Source of the DNA: Kordia sp965224175
GTDB taxonomy: Bacteria > Bacteroidota > Bacteroidia > Flavobacteriales > Flavobacteriaceae
Length of the DNA stretch: 64,000 bases
Direction of reading: 5' to 3'
Assembly (NCBI RefSeq): GCF_965224175.1
Contig: NZ_OZ245041.1
Location: 4,216,001 to 4,280,000 of the forward strand
This document shows, piece by piece, positions 42,234-51,582 of this stretch; the stretch's first letter is position 1, and each line of letters starts with the position of its first letter. A program made the translations under genes and the position numbers. The notes under the pieces are model-generated. The model worked only from the letters and a program-made list of their open reading frames with translations, was not told the origin of the DNA and ran no database searches.

Positions 42234-43259
42234 TTGAAAAAAATAGTAGTAACTGGCGGATTAGGTTATATTGGCTCTCACACTGTGGTAGAGTTGCAAT
42301 TAGCTGGATTTGAAGTAGTGATTATTGACAATCTATCCAATACTTCCGAAAATGTATTGCAAGGAATAAAGACAATCACGGGAATCATGCCAGATTTCGA
42401 AAAACTAGATTTACGCGACAAACAAGCAACGATTTTATTTTTTCAAAAACATCAAGATATTGAAGGCATCATTCACTTTGCCGCAAGTAAAGCAGTAGGA
42501 GAAAGTGTGAAAAATCCGTTGTTATATTATGAAAATAATATATCAACTTTAATCACGGTTTTACAGCAAATTCAGGACAAAGAAAATATATCGTTTATTT
42601 TTAGTTCTTCTTGCACCGTGTATGGTCAGGCAGAAACAATGCCGATTTCAGAAAATGCTCCAATTCAACAAGCATTTTCGCCGTATGGAAACACGAAACA
42701 AATAGGTGAAGAAATATTGCAGGATACTGCTAAAATTGCCAAAGGTTTACAAGTCATTTCATTGCGATATTTTAATCCGATTGGCGCACATGAAAGTACT
42801 GAAATTGGTGAATTGCCAGATGGAGTTCCGCAAAATTTAGTTCCTTTTATTACGCAGACTGCAATTGGCTTACGAAAAGAATTATCAGTATTTGGAAACG
42901 ATTACCCTACAGAAGATGGTACTTGTATTCGTGATTATATTCATGTAGTTGATCTGGCGAAAGCACACGTAATAGCACTCAAAAGGTTAATCCAAAACAA
43001 CCATGAAACTTCATTTGAAGTATTCAATATTGGTACAGGAACAGGAAGTTCGGTATTGGAAGTGATAGAAAGTTTTGAACGTGTCAGTCAGCAGCCATTA
43101 AACTATAGAGTAGTAAAAAGGAGAGAAGGCGATGTAATTTCTGCTTATGCTGATACGACCAAAGCGAATACTATTTTAGGTTGGAAAGCAACTTCTACAT
43201 TAGATGAAGCCATGCTTTCAGCTTGGAAATGGGAGCAGAAGATTAGAAAAGCCAAATAA
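42234..43259 (+). CDS. galE: UDP-glucose 4-epimerase
   Basis: The 341-aa extended short-chain dehydrogenase starts at a TTG (42234) 26 bp after the aminotransferase. It has the NAD site GGLGYIGSHTVVELQ, the catalytic Ser/Thr region FSSSCTVYGQ and the YxxxK motif in PYGNTKQIGEE. Typical GalE segments RYFNPIGAHESTEIGE, RDYIHVVDLAKAHV and FNIGTGTGSSVLEVI are also present. It interconverts UDP-glucose and UDP-galactose for polysaccharide synthesis. No ATG fits better. Confidence 0.95.
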   Translation: MKKIVVTGGLGYIGSHTVVELQLAGFEVVIIDNLSNTSENVLQGIKTITGIMPDFEKLDLRDKQATILFFQKHQDIEGIIHFAASKAVGESVKNPLLYYENNISTLITVLQQIQDKENISFIFSSSCTVYGQAETMPISENAPIQQAFSPYGNTKQIGEEILQDTAKIAKGLQVISLRYFNPIGAHESTEIGELPDGVPQNLVPFITQTAIGLRKELSVFGNDYPTEDGTCIRDYIHVVDLAKAHVIALKRLIQNNHETSFEVFNIGTGTGSSVLEVIESFERVSQQPLNYRVVKRREGDVISAYADTTKANTILGWKATSTLDEAMLSAWKWEQKIRKAK

Positions 43260-43282
43260 ACTAGCTATAAATTCAAGCAAAT

Positions 43283-43319
43283 AAAAAGAGTCGTAAATCT
43301 TTAATTCACGGCTCTTTTT
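43283..43319 (+). terminator. Bidirectional terminator after galE
   Basis: AAAAAGAGTCGT (43283-43294) pairs with ACGGCTCTTTTT (43308-43319), with one wobble pair and flanking A/T runs. It serves galE and the convergent RiPP precursor gene. Confidence 0.85.
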
Positions 43320-43337
43320 TTATGTTCTATTGTTAAC

Positions 43338-43517
43338 TTAGAATGGAAGTGGACAATTCCATGGTAAATCTGATGGGCAAATCCAAGCTGTAGGACAAGC
43401 GTCAATAACAGAAGTACATGTATTTGTAAGTTTAATTCCTCCTTTGATGTTTTCTTGTCCTAATTTTGAAATTGAATTTTTGCGAAGTTTTAATGATGTT
43501 ACATTTCTTTTTTTCAT
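43338..43517 (-). CDS. Orphan RiPP (lanthipeptide-like) precursor, 59 aa
   Basis: The leader MKKRNVTSLKLRKNSISKLG, then QENIKGG, has the LxLxKxxIxxL pattern and a Gly-Gly processing site. The core that follows (IKLTNTCTSVIDACPTAWIC, PSDLPWNCPLPF) holds four cysteines with Ser/Thr and many prolines. It is convergent with galE, shares its terminator, and has no enzyme gene beside it. The composition and leader make the call good although the ORF is short. Confidence 0.8.
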   Translation of the reverse strand: MKKRNVTSLKLRKNSISKLGQENIKGGIKLTNTCTSVIDACPTAWICPSDLPWNCPLPF

Positions 43518-43544
43518 GATATAAAGTTTTTTGGTTAAAAAATA

Positions 43545-43558
43545 TTGAGTAAACTCAA
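43545..43558 (-). promoter_or_regulatory. TTGAGT-N2-ACTCAA dyad upstream of the RiPP precursor
   Basis: A perfect 6+2+6 dyad lies 28 bp before the start codon, next to a TATTCTTG that is near the TAnnTTTG box. It could be an operator or an mRNA leader hairpin. Confidence 0.4.
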
Positions 43559-43769
43559 GAATATCAGTAAATTAAAAAAAAACTAACAAGAAATATTTAC
43601 GGGTTTGCCTTACTTAGTTTATTTAGTTTTAACAAAAGAAAAATTTAACTTTATATAAAAATAAAGCTAGTTTTGTCGTGTTAAAAATAAATTTTAAAAG
43701 CAATCATTTTTTTGATTGAAAATGATGTAAGTATTTAAAGATTAATACGACAAATACCAAAACCAACCG

Positions 43770-44318
43770 ATGAATATATACCAAAAGTGGTGTTACCATA
43801 AGGCTGAAATTAAACTAAACAGGTTAACTAAGTTTTATAAAAAAGGCGAAACGATTCTTGATATAGGAAGTGGTAATTGCGCATTAAATATGCAACTTCG
43901 TAACGCTGGATATGATATCACAGGTTTGGATATTTCAAATAAATCTGCTTTCAAAGAGGTAACGCCCATTATTTATGATGGAACTACATTGCCTTTTGAA
44001 GATAATGCTTTTGATGTCGTACAAATAATCACTGTTTTACATCACATCAAAAATCCAGAAATCACAGTAAAAGAAGCAAAAAGGGTTGGTAAAAAAGTTA
44101 TTATCATGGAGGATATCTATGAAAATACTTTTCAAAAATATGTCACCTACATTGCGGATAGTATCAATAATTGGGAATTTATTGGGCATCCGCACACTAA
44201 TATGAATGATAAAGAATGGAAGGAAGTTTTTGACCGCAACGGCCTTCATATTGAAGAAAGTGAATATTATGATTTTCTTCTCTTTTTCAAACAAGTAACA
44301 TATTTATTAACCAAATAA
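43770..44318 (+). CDS. Class I SAM-dependent methyltransferase (182 aa)
   Basis: The SAM site is clear: ETILDIGSGNCALNMQLRNA (motif I), ITGLDISNK (acidic end of strand 2), LPFEDNAFDVVQIITVLHHI (motif II/post II), then KRVGKKVIIMEDI. It belongs to the Methyltransf_11 type; the substrate cannot be told. The N-terminus (YQKWCYHKAEIKLNRL) is short for the family. It is followed by secreted-protein genes at 10 and 3 bp spacing, but functional linkage is not evident. Confidence 0.85.
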   Translation: MNIYQKWCYHKAEIKLNRLTKFYKKGETILDIGSGNCALNMQLRNAGYDITGLDISNKSAFKEVTPIIYDGTTLPFEDNAFDVVQIITVLHHIKNPEITVKEAKRVGKKVIIMEDIYENTFQKYVTYIADSINNWEFIGHPHTNMNDKEWKEVFDRNGLHIEESEYYDFLLFFKQVTYLLTK

Positions 44319-44328
44319 AAACTTTTAC

Positions 44329-44961
44329 ATGAAAACAAGTAATTTATTTTTAACATTATCGGCGATAGCAATGCTATTTTCGATAGAAATCAATGCTCAA
44401 CAGTGGACAGGTACGTCAACATCAACAGGTGAACTTTACAGGACAGGACGAACGGGAATAGGAATCGTAAATCCTCCGAATGACACACAATTGTATGTGA
44501 GAGCCAACAATTTGAAGGTTGGAATTGTATCTGAAACGACACACACTACAGATTTCCAATTTGGAGTACTAAGTGCTGTAAATCGAGCCAACACAAAAGC
44601 CTTTGCTGTATTATTTGATCCACCAGGATCGGCAGGATATAGCGATACATTTGTTGTTTTTGGCGATGGTAGAGTACGAGCTACAGAAGTACGCGTAAAA
44701 ACGCCAATTTTTCCAGATTATGTTTTTGAAAGTGATTATAACTTAATGTCACTCTCTGAAGTAGACGCCTATATTCAAGAAAATAAGCATTTGCCAAATG
44801 TACCAGCTGCAAAAGATATTGTAGAAAATGGTATGGAAGTCGGAAAAATGCAAGTCAAACAAATGGAAAAAATTGAAGAACTATACCTACATGTTATTCA
44901 ATTAGAAAAAAGAATAAAAGCTTTAGAAGCAGAAAATAAAGAACTAAAAGAGAAGAAATAA
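44329..44961 (+). CDS. Secreted tail-fibre-like protein (210 aa)
   Basis: A signal peptide (KTSNLFLTLSAIAMLFSIEI...) leads into a short beta region (TGRTGIGIVNPPNDTQLYVR). The C-terminal pattern is common in flavobacteria: FPDYVFESDYNLMSLSEVDA, IQENKHLPNVPAAKDI, then a coiled-coil end (QLEKRIKALEAENKELKEKK). This end is related to the S74-type tails but lacks the catalytic segment. It is 3 bp before the metalloprotease gene. Confidence 0.75.
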   Translation: MKTSNLFLTLSAIAMLFSIEINAQQWTGTSTSTGELYRTGRTGIGIVNPPNDTQLYVRANNLKVGIVSETTHTTDFQFGVLSAVNRANTKAFAVLFDPPGSAGYSDTFVVFGDGRVRATEVRVKTPIFPDYVFESDYNLMSLSEVDAYIQENKHLPNVPAAKDIVENGMEVGKMQVKQMEKIEELYLHVIQLEKRIKALEAENKELKEKK

Positions 44962-44964
44962 TTT

Positions 44965-46740
44965 ATGAAAGCTACACTATTTAAAAAGTATACGTACGCT
45001 TTCTTATTTCTATTTTCACTATCCTGTTTTTCGCAAAAAACACTTTTTGATACTTCAGCTATGCAAAAAAATGCACAGAGCAAGCAAAGTATAGAAGTGT
45101 CTAAAAACTATGCGAAAAAGGAAAACGTACGTACTAGTTATACCAACTTTAGCATAAATAGCGACATTTTTAACGCTGATAAAGTTGTGTTTAAAATTGA
45201 TGGAAAAACATTCTCTGCATTTTTGCTAGAAAAGAATGTAAGAGGAGAAGACGATTTTACTTGGTTTGGAAAAACTGATGAAGGATTTGGAATATTTTTT
45301 ACCGTAAAAAATGGAAGAGTTGCTTCCAAATTTTCTGTAGGAGACTATTCTTATACATTAGTTCCTCTAAAAAGAAACGGAGAACATATATTAATAGAAT
45401 TTAGAGATACTAATGTAGGACGTTGTGGAAATGAAAGAGATTCATATCCTAGAGATGAAGGTCCAATTCGACTTGAAGATGAACGTGGTTTAGCTAAAAA
45501 CGATAACGATTGTACATTGCGTGTTCTTTTAGCGACGACGCCAACAGCAAGAACGGAAATTGCTGCCGCTGGTTTTGATTTGCCAACATTTGCCCAAGTT
45601 ATGGTAGATGAAGCGAACTTAGCATACATTACGAGTCAAATAGGAATTACGATGGAATTAGGTGTATTGATTGAAACCAATTACACAGAGTCGTTAGGAA
45701 ATTCACATCAAACGGATGTGGCTCGATTTAGAAATGGAACGAATGGTTTGAATATAGCGCACACATACAGAAATATCTATCAAACAGATCTTCAAGTATT
45801 AATTAGAAGAAATGAACCAGGGATCTTTGGAATTGTATTCGATATTCCGCTAGGGAATTCATACAATCAAGCTAATGGTTATGCAACTGTTGCTGTTGAT
45901 GGTGTTACAGATGGACGTTTTTCTTTTACACACGAAGTAGGTCACTTGCAAGGAGCACGACATGATAATCACAATGCCAATCCAAGTTACGGTAGAGGTT
46001 TTGTATCAGGAACTGGAACGAATGCATGGAGAACAATTATGGCGAGAACTGCAGCTGCTCCTTGTAATCAAGCAAATTCTTGTAGAATTGGTTCGTTCTC
46101 TAATCCAAATATAAATGGTCCTGGAGGTGTTGCTTCTGGAAATAACGGGCGAAACAATGCACGTAGATTAAATGAAAGTGCGAATTCAATTAATGCGTAC
46201 CGCCAAGTACCAACAAATTTATTTTTACAAAGTGAAACTATACAAGACAATTACGTTTCCAATCATTTAGCAAAAACCAGAATTGATACAAATAATAATA
46301 ATATTTATTATCAAGATGAAAGTGTTGGAACAATGCGTGCTAGTGAAGAAATCGTATTAAGACCAGGAACTTTTATTGAACAAGGTGCTGATTTTAGAGC
46401 ATATACTGTTAATGATCCTTGTGAAAATCCAGCATTTTTACGTCAAGCAAATACTGATGGAGGACGTATAGAACGTATAGAATCAAATGAATTAGAATTG
46501 ACACTCTATCCAAATCCGTCTAGTAATACTATCAACGTAAGATTGAGCGAGACATTACAAAATTTTACCGTGGAAATTTATGACTATCAATCAAACGCGC
46601 GAGTATTTGTAAACGATTACAAAGAAATTGCTGAAAATGAAGTAACAATTGATGTGAGTAATTTCAAAACCGGCATCTATATCTTACGATTGAGCGGTGA
46701 AGGAAATACGGTCATTACGAGTAAATTCGTGAAGAAATAA
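44965..46740 (+). CDS. Secreted reprolysin-like (M12-type) zinc metalloprotease with T9SS domain
   Basis: The 591-aa protein has a signal peptide and a propeptide-like region to about 180. The catalytic domain has HEVGHLQGARHD at 323-334 (the HExxHxxxxxHD zinc motif of metzincins) and a Met-turn at about 355-360 (WRTIMA). After a GSFSNPN segment and a linker (FLQSETIQDNYVSNHLAKTR) comes a C-terminal T9SS sorting domain (LTLYPNPSSNTINVRLSETL, TGIYILRLSGEGNTVITSKF). It would be processed and released or anchored at the surface. Confidence 0.92.
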   Translation: MKATLFKKYTYAFLFLFSLSCFSQKTLFDTSAMQKNAQSKQSIEVSKNYAKKENVRTSYTNFSINSDIFNADKVVFKIDGKTFSAFLLEKNVRGEDDFTWFGKTDEGFGIFFTVKNGRVASKFSVGDYSYTLVPLKRNGEHILIEFRDTNVGRCGNERDSYPRDEGPIRLEDERGLAKNDNDCTLRVLLATTPTARTEIAAAGFDLPTFAQVMVDEANLAYITSQIGITMELGVLIETNYTESLGNSHQTDVARFRNGTNGLNIAHTYRNIYQTDLQVLIRRNEPGIFGIVFDIPLGNSYNQANGYATVAVDGVTDGRFSFTHEVGHLQGARHDNHNANPSYGRGFVSGTGTNAWRTIMARTAAAPCNQANSCRIGSFSNPNINGPGGVASGNNGRNNARRLNESANSINAYRQVPTNLFLQSETIQDNYVSNHLAKTRIDTNNNNIYYQDESVGTMRASEEIVLRPGTFIEQGADFRAYTVNDPCENPAFLRQANTDGGRIERIESNELELTLYPNPSSNTINVRLSETLQNFTVEIYDYQSNARVFVNDYKEIAENEVTIDVSNFKTGIYILRLSGEGNTVITSKFVKK

Positions 46741-46745
46741 ACCAT

Positions 46746-47105
46746 ATGAGAGTCTATTTTTACATCTTGATTGTATCATCATTTTTTATGTTTCAAAACT
46801 GCGAAAAGCAACAAATAGAAACTATAGAAGGTCGTTGGGTTGAAACACAACCTGTTGCAAATAGAATTGAATTCTTATTTCAAGCTGAAAATCAACTAGT
46901 TCAAAAAACGAACGATAATGAAGCTCGTCGTACATTTACGTATGAAATTTTAGAAGATTCTATTTCTCTTTCATCAAATGAAGCAGATTTAGCAAGACCG
47001 ATTGTTGTCTTTTTTAAAGTTATAAACGATAGTGAATTACAAATAGGCAATTTCACAATTCAGGGAAACAACGATGAAATTTTACACATGCGTAAATTAG
47101 AATAG
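46746..47105 (+). CDS. Small lipoprotein (119 aa)
   Basis: The signal MRVYFYILIVSSFFMFQNCE has its Cys at 19. The mature protein is a short beta-barrel-like domain of the lipocalin-like kind (EGRWVETQPVANRIEFLFQA, FTYEILEDSISLSSNE, LQIGNFTIQG). It starts 5 bp after the metalloprotease gene, so it may accompany it, for example as an inhibitor or chaperone; this is inference from position. Confidence 0.7.
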   Translation: MRVYFYILIVSSFFMFQNCEKQQIETIEGRWVETQPVANRIEFLFQAENQLVQKTNDNEARRTFTYEILEDSISLSSNEADLARPIVVFFKVINDSELQIGNFTIQGNNDEILHMRKLE

Positions 47106-47129
47106 ATTACTCATTAAGTATAAAAAAAG

Positions 47130-47159
47130 ACAGCGATAACATGAATTTGTTATCGCTGT
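47130..47159. terminator. Bidirectional hairpin terminator
   Basis: ACAGCGATAACA (47130-47141) and TGTTATCGCTGT (47148-47159) lie between the convergent lipoprotein and lspA genes, with A and T runs at the flanks. Confidence 0.9.
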
Positions 47160-47181
47160 TTTACTTTGTATATATATTCTC

Positions 47182-47688
47182 TTAAGAGATAGAGACTTCT
47201 TTTCGCTTGATAAAAGAAAGAATCAATAATCCTGTTCCGAGCATTACAGAAACATCTGCCATGTTGAAAATTCCTGTTTTAAAAATACCGCCAAGATCAA
47301 TATGCATAAAATCTGTGACAGAACGATACAAAATACGATCGTATAAATTTCCTATTCCACCACCAATAATACAACACAATCCAAAAATCATATACTTGTC
47401 TAAATCTGTGTTTATGATAATCATTCGCAGTATAAAGAAAAGTACAGCAACTGGAAGTATAATTAAAAAAATGCTTTTAAGAATAGGGCTTTCCATCGTA
47501 GATAAAAAACCTAAAAAGGCACCTTTGTTTTCTGTTTTTGTTAGAATGACATATTCTCCAATAACAGAAATACTTTCGTGTGTATCAATATGCTTTCGCG
47601 CAACAGATTTGGAAACTTGATCGCAACCAACATTGATCAAAATCAATCCAAAAATGAATAGCATTCTAAGCGATCTAGAAATTTTCAT
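47182..47688 (-). CDS. lspA: Lipoprotein signal peptidase
   Basis: The 168-aa inner-membrane aspartyl protease has four hydrophobic helices and the family motifs: GCDQVSKSVARK at the start, TENKGAFLGFL (NxGAxF box), GGGIGNLYDRILYRSVTDFM (first catalytic Asp in the NxxDR box) and FKTGIFNMADVSVMLG (second catalytic Asp in FNxAD). It removes signal peptides of diacylglyceryl-modified lipoproteins, which are frequent in this window. Confidence 0.95.
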   Translation of the reverse strand: MKISRSLRMLFIFGLILINVGCDQVSKSVARKHIDTHESISVIGEYVILTKTENKGAFLGFLSTMESPILKSIFLIILPVAVLFFILRMIIINTDLDKYMIFGLCCIIGGGIGNLYDRILYRSVTDFMHIDLGGIFKTGIFNMADVSVMLGTGLLILSFIKRKEVSIS

Positions 47689-47708
47689 GGTAGTTTTGTT
47701 TGATATAT

Positions 47709-48599
47709 TTATTCTTCTCCGAAAGTAGCACTTTCTGAAGTTACTGAGCGGTCAATTTTACGTAATAAGCCTTGTAACACCTTTCCTGGTCCAACTTCTG
47801 TAAAGTGTGTTGCTCCATCAGCAATCATTTGTTGTACGGACTGTGTCCATTTTACAGGAGCTGTCAATTGAGAAATTAAGTTCTTTTTAATTTCGCTTGC
47901 ATCCGTTATCGCTGTCGTGGTTACATTTTGATATATTGGACAGTTCGGCGTGTTGAAAGTTGTATTTTCTATCGCTGCAGCCAATTCTTCGCGAGCAGGT
48001 TCCATTAAAGGAGAATGAAAAGCACCACCAACAGGTAATACCAAAGCACGTCTTGCGCCAGCTTCTTTCAACGTTTCACAAGCAGTATTAATAGCTTCAA
48101 CTTCTCCAGAAATTACAATCTGTCCAGGACAGTTATAATTTGCAGCTACTACAATACCCGCAGTTTCATTACATACTTTTTCTACAATTTCATTATCTAA
48201 TCCTAAAACTGCTGCCATTGTACTTTGTTGTGCTTCACAGGCTTTTTGCATTGCCAAGGCACGTTGCGAAACTAGTTTTAAACCATCTTCAAATGTTAAT
48301 GCTCCATTAGCAACCAATGCAGAAAGTTCACCTAAAGAGTGTCCTGCAACCATTTCTGGTTGAAATTTGTCACCTAGTACTTTACTTAAAATCACAGAAT
48401 GTAAAAAAATAGCAGGTTGGGTAACTTTTGTTTGCTTTAAATCTTCGGCAGAACCTTCGAACATTACGTCTGTAATATGAAACCCTAAAATACCATTTGC
48501 ATCTTCAAAAAGATGTTGTGCAATATCTGACTTCTCGTATAAGTCTAATCCCATTCCTGTAAATTGAGCACCTTGCCCTGGAAATATATATGCTTTCAT
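47709..48599 (-). CDS. fabD: Malonyl-CoA:ACP transacylase
   Basis: The 296-aa protein has PGQGAQFTGMGLDLYEKSD at the start, the nucleophile Ser-88 in VAGHSLGELSALVANGAL, the QRALAMQKA Arg segment and the catalytic His in LPVGGAFHSPLMEPAR. VGPGKVLQGLLRK stands near the end. It loads malonate onto acyl carrier protein for fatty-acid synthesis. The length is normal. It lies 20 bp upstream of lspA in the same direction. Confidence 0.96.
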   Translation of the reverse strand: MKAYIFPGQGAQFTGMGLDLYEKSDIAQHLFEDANGILGFHITDVMFEGSAEDLKQTKVTQPAIFLHSVILSKVLGDKFQPEMVAGHSLGELSALVANGALTFEDGLKLVSQRALAMQKACEAQQSTMAAVLGLDNEIVEKVCNETAGIVVAANYNCPGQIVISGEVEAINTACETLKEAGARRALVLPVGGAFHSPLMEPAREELAAAIENTTFNTPNCPIYQNVTTTAITDASEIKKNLISQLTAPVKWTQSVQQMIADGATHFTEVGPGKVLQGLLRKIDRSVTSESATFGEE

Positions 48600-48719
48600 G
48601 CGTGTTTATTTTATTTCTTCTATATCACGAAGAACGTATTTTTAGTTAAAATTGTTTGGCAAAAATAAACAATTCTAAATAATGCGAAGTTTTATTAGTC
48701 CTGACTTTGTTTTTTAGTC

Positions 48720-49868
48720 TCAATCAATTTTCTTTTTCTTCTCTAAATTGATGTTTGGTTCTGGTGGAATTCTTTTCTTAAGAAATAATATTTGCCCTAA
48801 GTGACTTGATTGATGTTCCATGACATGAAACCAATAATAATGATTGTTAGAGTCTCTAGTCGGATTTGTTTTTTTTAGCCACTCATCATCCCTTTTTTTA
48901 AATTCTTCGAGTGTTTTGGCTCTTACTTCTCGGTATATTTTTAAGTAATATTCCACATCATGACCTTTGTAGGTTTCTCTTCCTGCATCATCTAAGTTTA
49001 GTGCAGGTCCCCAAAATTTTTCTTCTTCTTCATTAAAACCTCTATTTTCAAAGGTGTATAATTGATATATTTTTTCAGCTGCTGCTAAATGCATAATAAG
49101 TGCACCAATAGAGTTTGCTTTTTCATCGTGTAAATGATCTAATTCTCGTTGGTCAAGATTTTTAACATGATATTCAACACGATCGCTCAGATTGTTAAGC
49201 ATGGAAATTAAAGTTCCGATTTGTGGACTGTATCCTTCGCGCTCTCCAATAAGACTGTAATCATCAATTTTTATATTTTTTCCTTCAATTACTAATGAAT
49301 ATCCTTTTTCAATAGTGTCTTTTAAAAGATTGTATGTATATCCTTTCTCAAAATCAGCATTTATTCTCTTACTATCAATATCCCATCCTGATAATTTAAC
49401 ACCACTTGTATTATTTTCAAAGTCAGAATTATTGATTGTTGTTTTTTCTAATTCTCCTGTTTCTATATTTTCGATATAGAGTTCAAAATTATCAAAATAA
49501 AATTTCCCATTAGACATACAAATTCCTCCAAAGACTAATCTATCAGAGTTTCCGTCAATGTATCCGTTGATTTCGTAGTTTTTCCATTCATTTGACAATA
49601 CAGGTCTGTTTCGCATGTTATCAAAAAAACCATATTCATCATTTTTGGTATCAACGCGTGCATAAATGGCTCCCCAAGCTATTTTATCAAGATTTTCTAC
49701 TTTTATATCTGCAGAAAGTTTGAATTTCAATTTTTTGTTTGCTTTTATTTTTATACGATATGTAAAAGATGTCCAATCGTCTTGTGCGTAGCTACTTGCG
49801 CAAAAAAATAATCCAATTAGAAAAAAGCAATAGACACTCTTTCTTGAAAAGATAGTAAAGTAATTCAT
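48720..49868 (-). CDS. Secreted DinB-like protein with N-terminal beta domain (382 aa)
   Basis: A signal peptide (to about residue 29, ending FFCASSYAQD) leads into a carbohydrate-binding-module-like beta sandwich at about 30-165 (IKIKANKKLKFKLSADIKVE, NGKFYFDNFELYIENIETGE). A DinB-type four-helix domain follows at about 205-370, with metal-ligand-type His residues in SIGALIMHLAAAEKIYQLYT and WFHVMEHQSSHLGQILFLKK. DinB enzymes are usually cytoplasmic thiol-dependent hydrolases or transferases, so an exported version fused to a beta domain is unusual. Substrate unknown. Confidence 0.8.
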   Translation of the reverse strand: MNYFTIFSRKSVYCFFLIGLFFCASSYAQDDWTSFTYRIKIKANKKLKFKLSADIKVENLDKIAWGAIYARVDTKNDEYGFFDNMRNRPVLSNEWKNYEINGYIDGNSDRLVFGGICMSNGKFYFDNFELYIENIETGELEKTTINNSDFENNTSGVKLSGWDIDSKRINADFEKGYTYNLLKDTIEKGYSLVIEGKNIKIDDYSLIGEREGYSPQIGTLISMLNNLSDRVEYHVKNLDQRELDHLHDEKANSIGALIMHLAAAEKIYQLYTFENRGFNEEEEKFWGPALNLDDAGRETYKGHDVEYYLKIYREVRAKTLEEFKKRDDEWLKKTNPTRDSNNHYYWFHVMEHQSSHLGQILFLKKRIPPEPNINLEKKKKID

Positions 49869-49889
49869 TGATTAAATTTTGATATTATT

Positions 49890-50822
49890 CTAAATTCTCT
49901 CGTAAGTGATAAAAGAGAATTCGTAATCGTGTTTATCGTCTTTTTTGTGAAAGGTATTTGCGGTTTCTTTCCAATCTTTCATATCGATTTCAGGAAAATA
50001 AGTATCGCCTTCAAATTCGTGATGTACACGTGTTAATTCTATTTTAGTAGCAAAAGGAAGTGCTTGTTTGTAGATTTCTCCACCACCAATAATATAAGGT
50101 TCAGCATCATTTAAGGTCGCTACATTTACAGCTTCTTGCATTGTATGTACAACAATAACGCCTTTAGGCGCTTTGTAATCTTTTTGTCTTGTGATGACAA
50201 CATGTGTTCTGTTTGGTAATGGTTTTGGAAAACTTTCAAATGTTTTACGTCCCATTATGATATGATGACCAGAAGTGAGTTTTTTGAAGCGTTTTAGATC
50301 ATTGCTTAAATGCCAAATTAATTGATTGTCTTTCCCGATGACATTATTTTCTGCAGCAGCAACAATCATTGCTAATGAACTTCTATTGATGATTTCGGGT
50401 TTTGGTTTGTTTTCAAGTTCAGCTTTTGCTTGCTCTTCAGCAATTTTTGTTTCTTGTTCCAAAAATTTTTGCTTTAGTTTTTCAATACGATGTTCTTGTT
50501 TGGCAACTAAATTTTCAAGTTGTTTTGCTTCCCAATCTTTTCCCATGAATTTATTGGTGATGAATACATCAAATACATGAAATAAAAATATGAATAGCCA
50601 AAGTAACACAGCCCATACAAACCATTGCGTATTAAAAAGCATGATGTCTTTTCCGAATCCTAGTACTACATTTAAAAGTACTAAAAATGCAGATCCAATG
50701 ATAAAAATGACCAAATGGTAGTACAGACGTTTTTTTTGTCGAATGCGTTTTTGAGCATTCTCAATAAGTGCTAATTGTTCTTGATCTATTTGGGTAGTAG
50801 GTTTCTTTTTTTTGCCAAACAT
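49890..50822 (-). CDS. folA: Membrane-anchored dihydrofolate reductase (2TM-DHFR fusion)
   Basis: The first 145 residues form a 2TM domain (helices at about 34-53 and 66-85) and a charged coiled coil (KQLENLVAKQEHRIEKLKQK). From about 148 to 310 there is a complete DHFR: SLAMIVAAAENNVIGKDNQL, WHLSNDLKRFKKLTSGHHII (catalytic Asp at about 175), GRKTFESFP, HVVITRQKDY and EPYIIGGGEIYKQALPFATK. It reduces dihydrofolate to tetrahydrofolate, supporting the nearby thymidylate synthase. The membrane anchor is atypical for DHFR. Confidence 0.93.
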   Translation of the reverse strand: MFGKKKKPTTQIDQEQLALIENAQKRIRQKKRLYYHLVIFIIGSAFLVLLNVVLGFGKDIMLFNTQWFVWAVLLWLFIFLFHVFDVFITNKFMGKDWEAKQLENLVAKQEHRIEKLKQKFLEQETKIAEEQAKAELENKPKPEIINRSSLAMIVAAAENNVIGKDNQLIWHLSNDLKRFKKLTSGHHIIMGRKTFESFPKPLPNRTHVVITRQKDYKAPKGVIVVHTMQEAVNVATLNDAEPYIIGGGEIYKQALPFATKIELTRVHHEFEGDTYFPEIDMKDWKETANTFHKKDDKHDYEFSFITYERI

Positions 50823-50835
50823 GTATGCGGTTTTT

Positions 50836-51318
50836 CTAGTTGTTTACAGCATTTCTCAAAAGTCGATCAGCTTGTAACATAAGAGAATACGAAGTTTTTA
50901 CACTAGTTCCTTGGTGTGTTCCTTGTGAAAAACGAGGAAGTGTTTTTAAAATTCGTTCTATTTCCGCTTTCACATTTGCGTTGTTAGTACGTACACCAAC
51001 ATTTTCTACATTTCCTTGTTTGTTAACGATGAAGCGAATGTATACAGAATTGTCTTTAGTGTTGTTTGGAATAGAGCGAGCAATGTCTTTATTAAATGCC
51101 TTCTGAATGAAGTTTTCAATCTTATCTGCGGTACATTTATTTTGTTGTTTTTTAGTACCTACACTTTTGCAACCATCTAGTTGAGGTGCATTGTCCATTA
51201 CTGAAAAGTTGATTGTTCCGTTTGGAGAAAGTTTTGGCGTAGACATTTTAGTCGCATTTTGCGAAAATCCAAATTGTACAGTTAAGCAAAATAATGCAGG
51301 AATAATAAATTTTTTCAT
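50836..51318 (-). CDS. TonB C-terminal-like secreted protein (160 aa)
   Basis: Met at 51316-51318 is taken as start since a signal peptide follows (KKFIIPALFCLTVQFGFSQ); upstream codons lack export features. The mature protein contains GCKSVGTKKQQNKCTADKIE (a two-Cys motif seen before TonB-C-like domains in this group) and VYIRFIVNKQGNVENVGVRT, then ILKTLPRFSQGTHQGTSVKT. It has no membrane anchor for ExbB-type coupling, so it is probably a periplasmic relative. A similar protein is at 52367-53200. Confidence 0.78.
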   Translation of the reverse strand: MKKFIIPALFCLTVQFGFSQNATKMSTPKLSPNGTINFSVMDNAPQLDGCKSVGTKKQQNKCTADKIENFIQKAFNKDIARSIPNNTKDNSVYIRFIVNKQGNVENVGVRTNNANVKAEIERILKTLPRFSQGTHQGTSVKTSYSLMLQADRLLRNAVNN

Positions 51319-51582
51319 CACAATGTATATTTTTAATGTTATAAAGATACTTTTCTTTTTTGAATACAACATTCTGTAAGTATGAAAAGATAAAGTTTCA
51401 CCATGAAATGCATTTTTTTTAGATGAATGTATTTTTAGGTATTTTACAAATTTACTTAAAAATATTACATAGAATATTGTTGATAATCAATAGTAAAGTG
51501 TGTAGAATCTTTACGTTTTACTGATATATTCGAAGTGGAAAATAGAACGAATACATAGCAATTTGAAAATGATATTTTGAGT

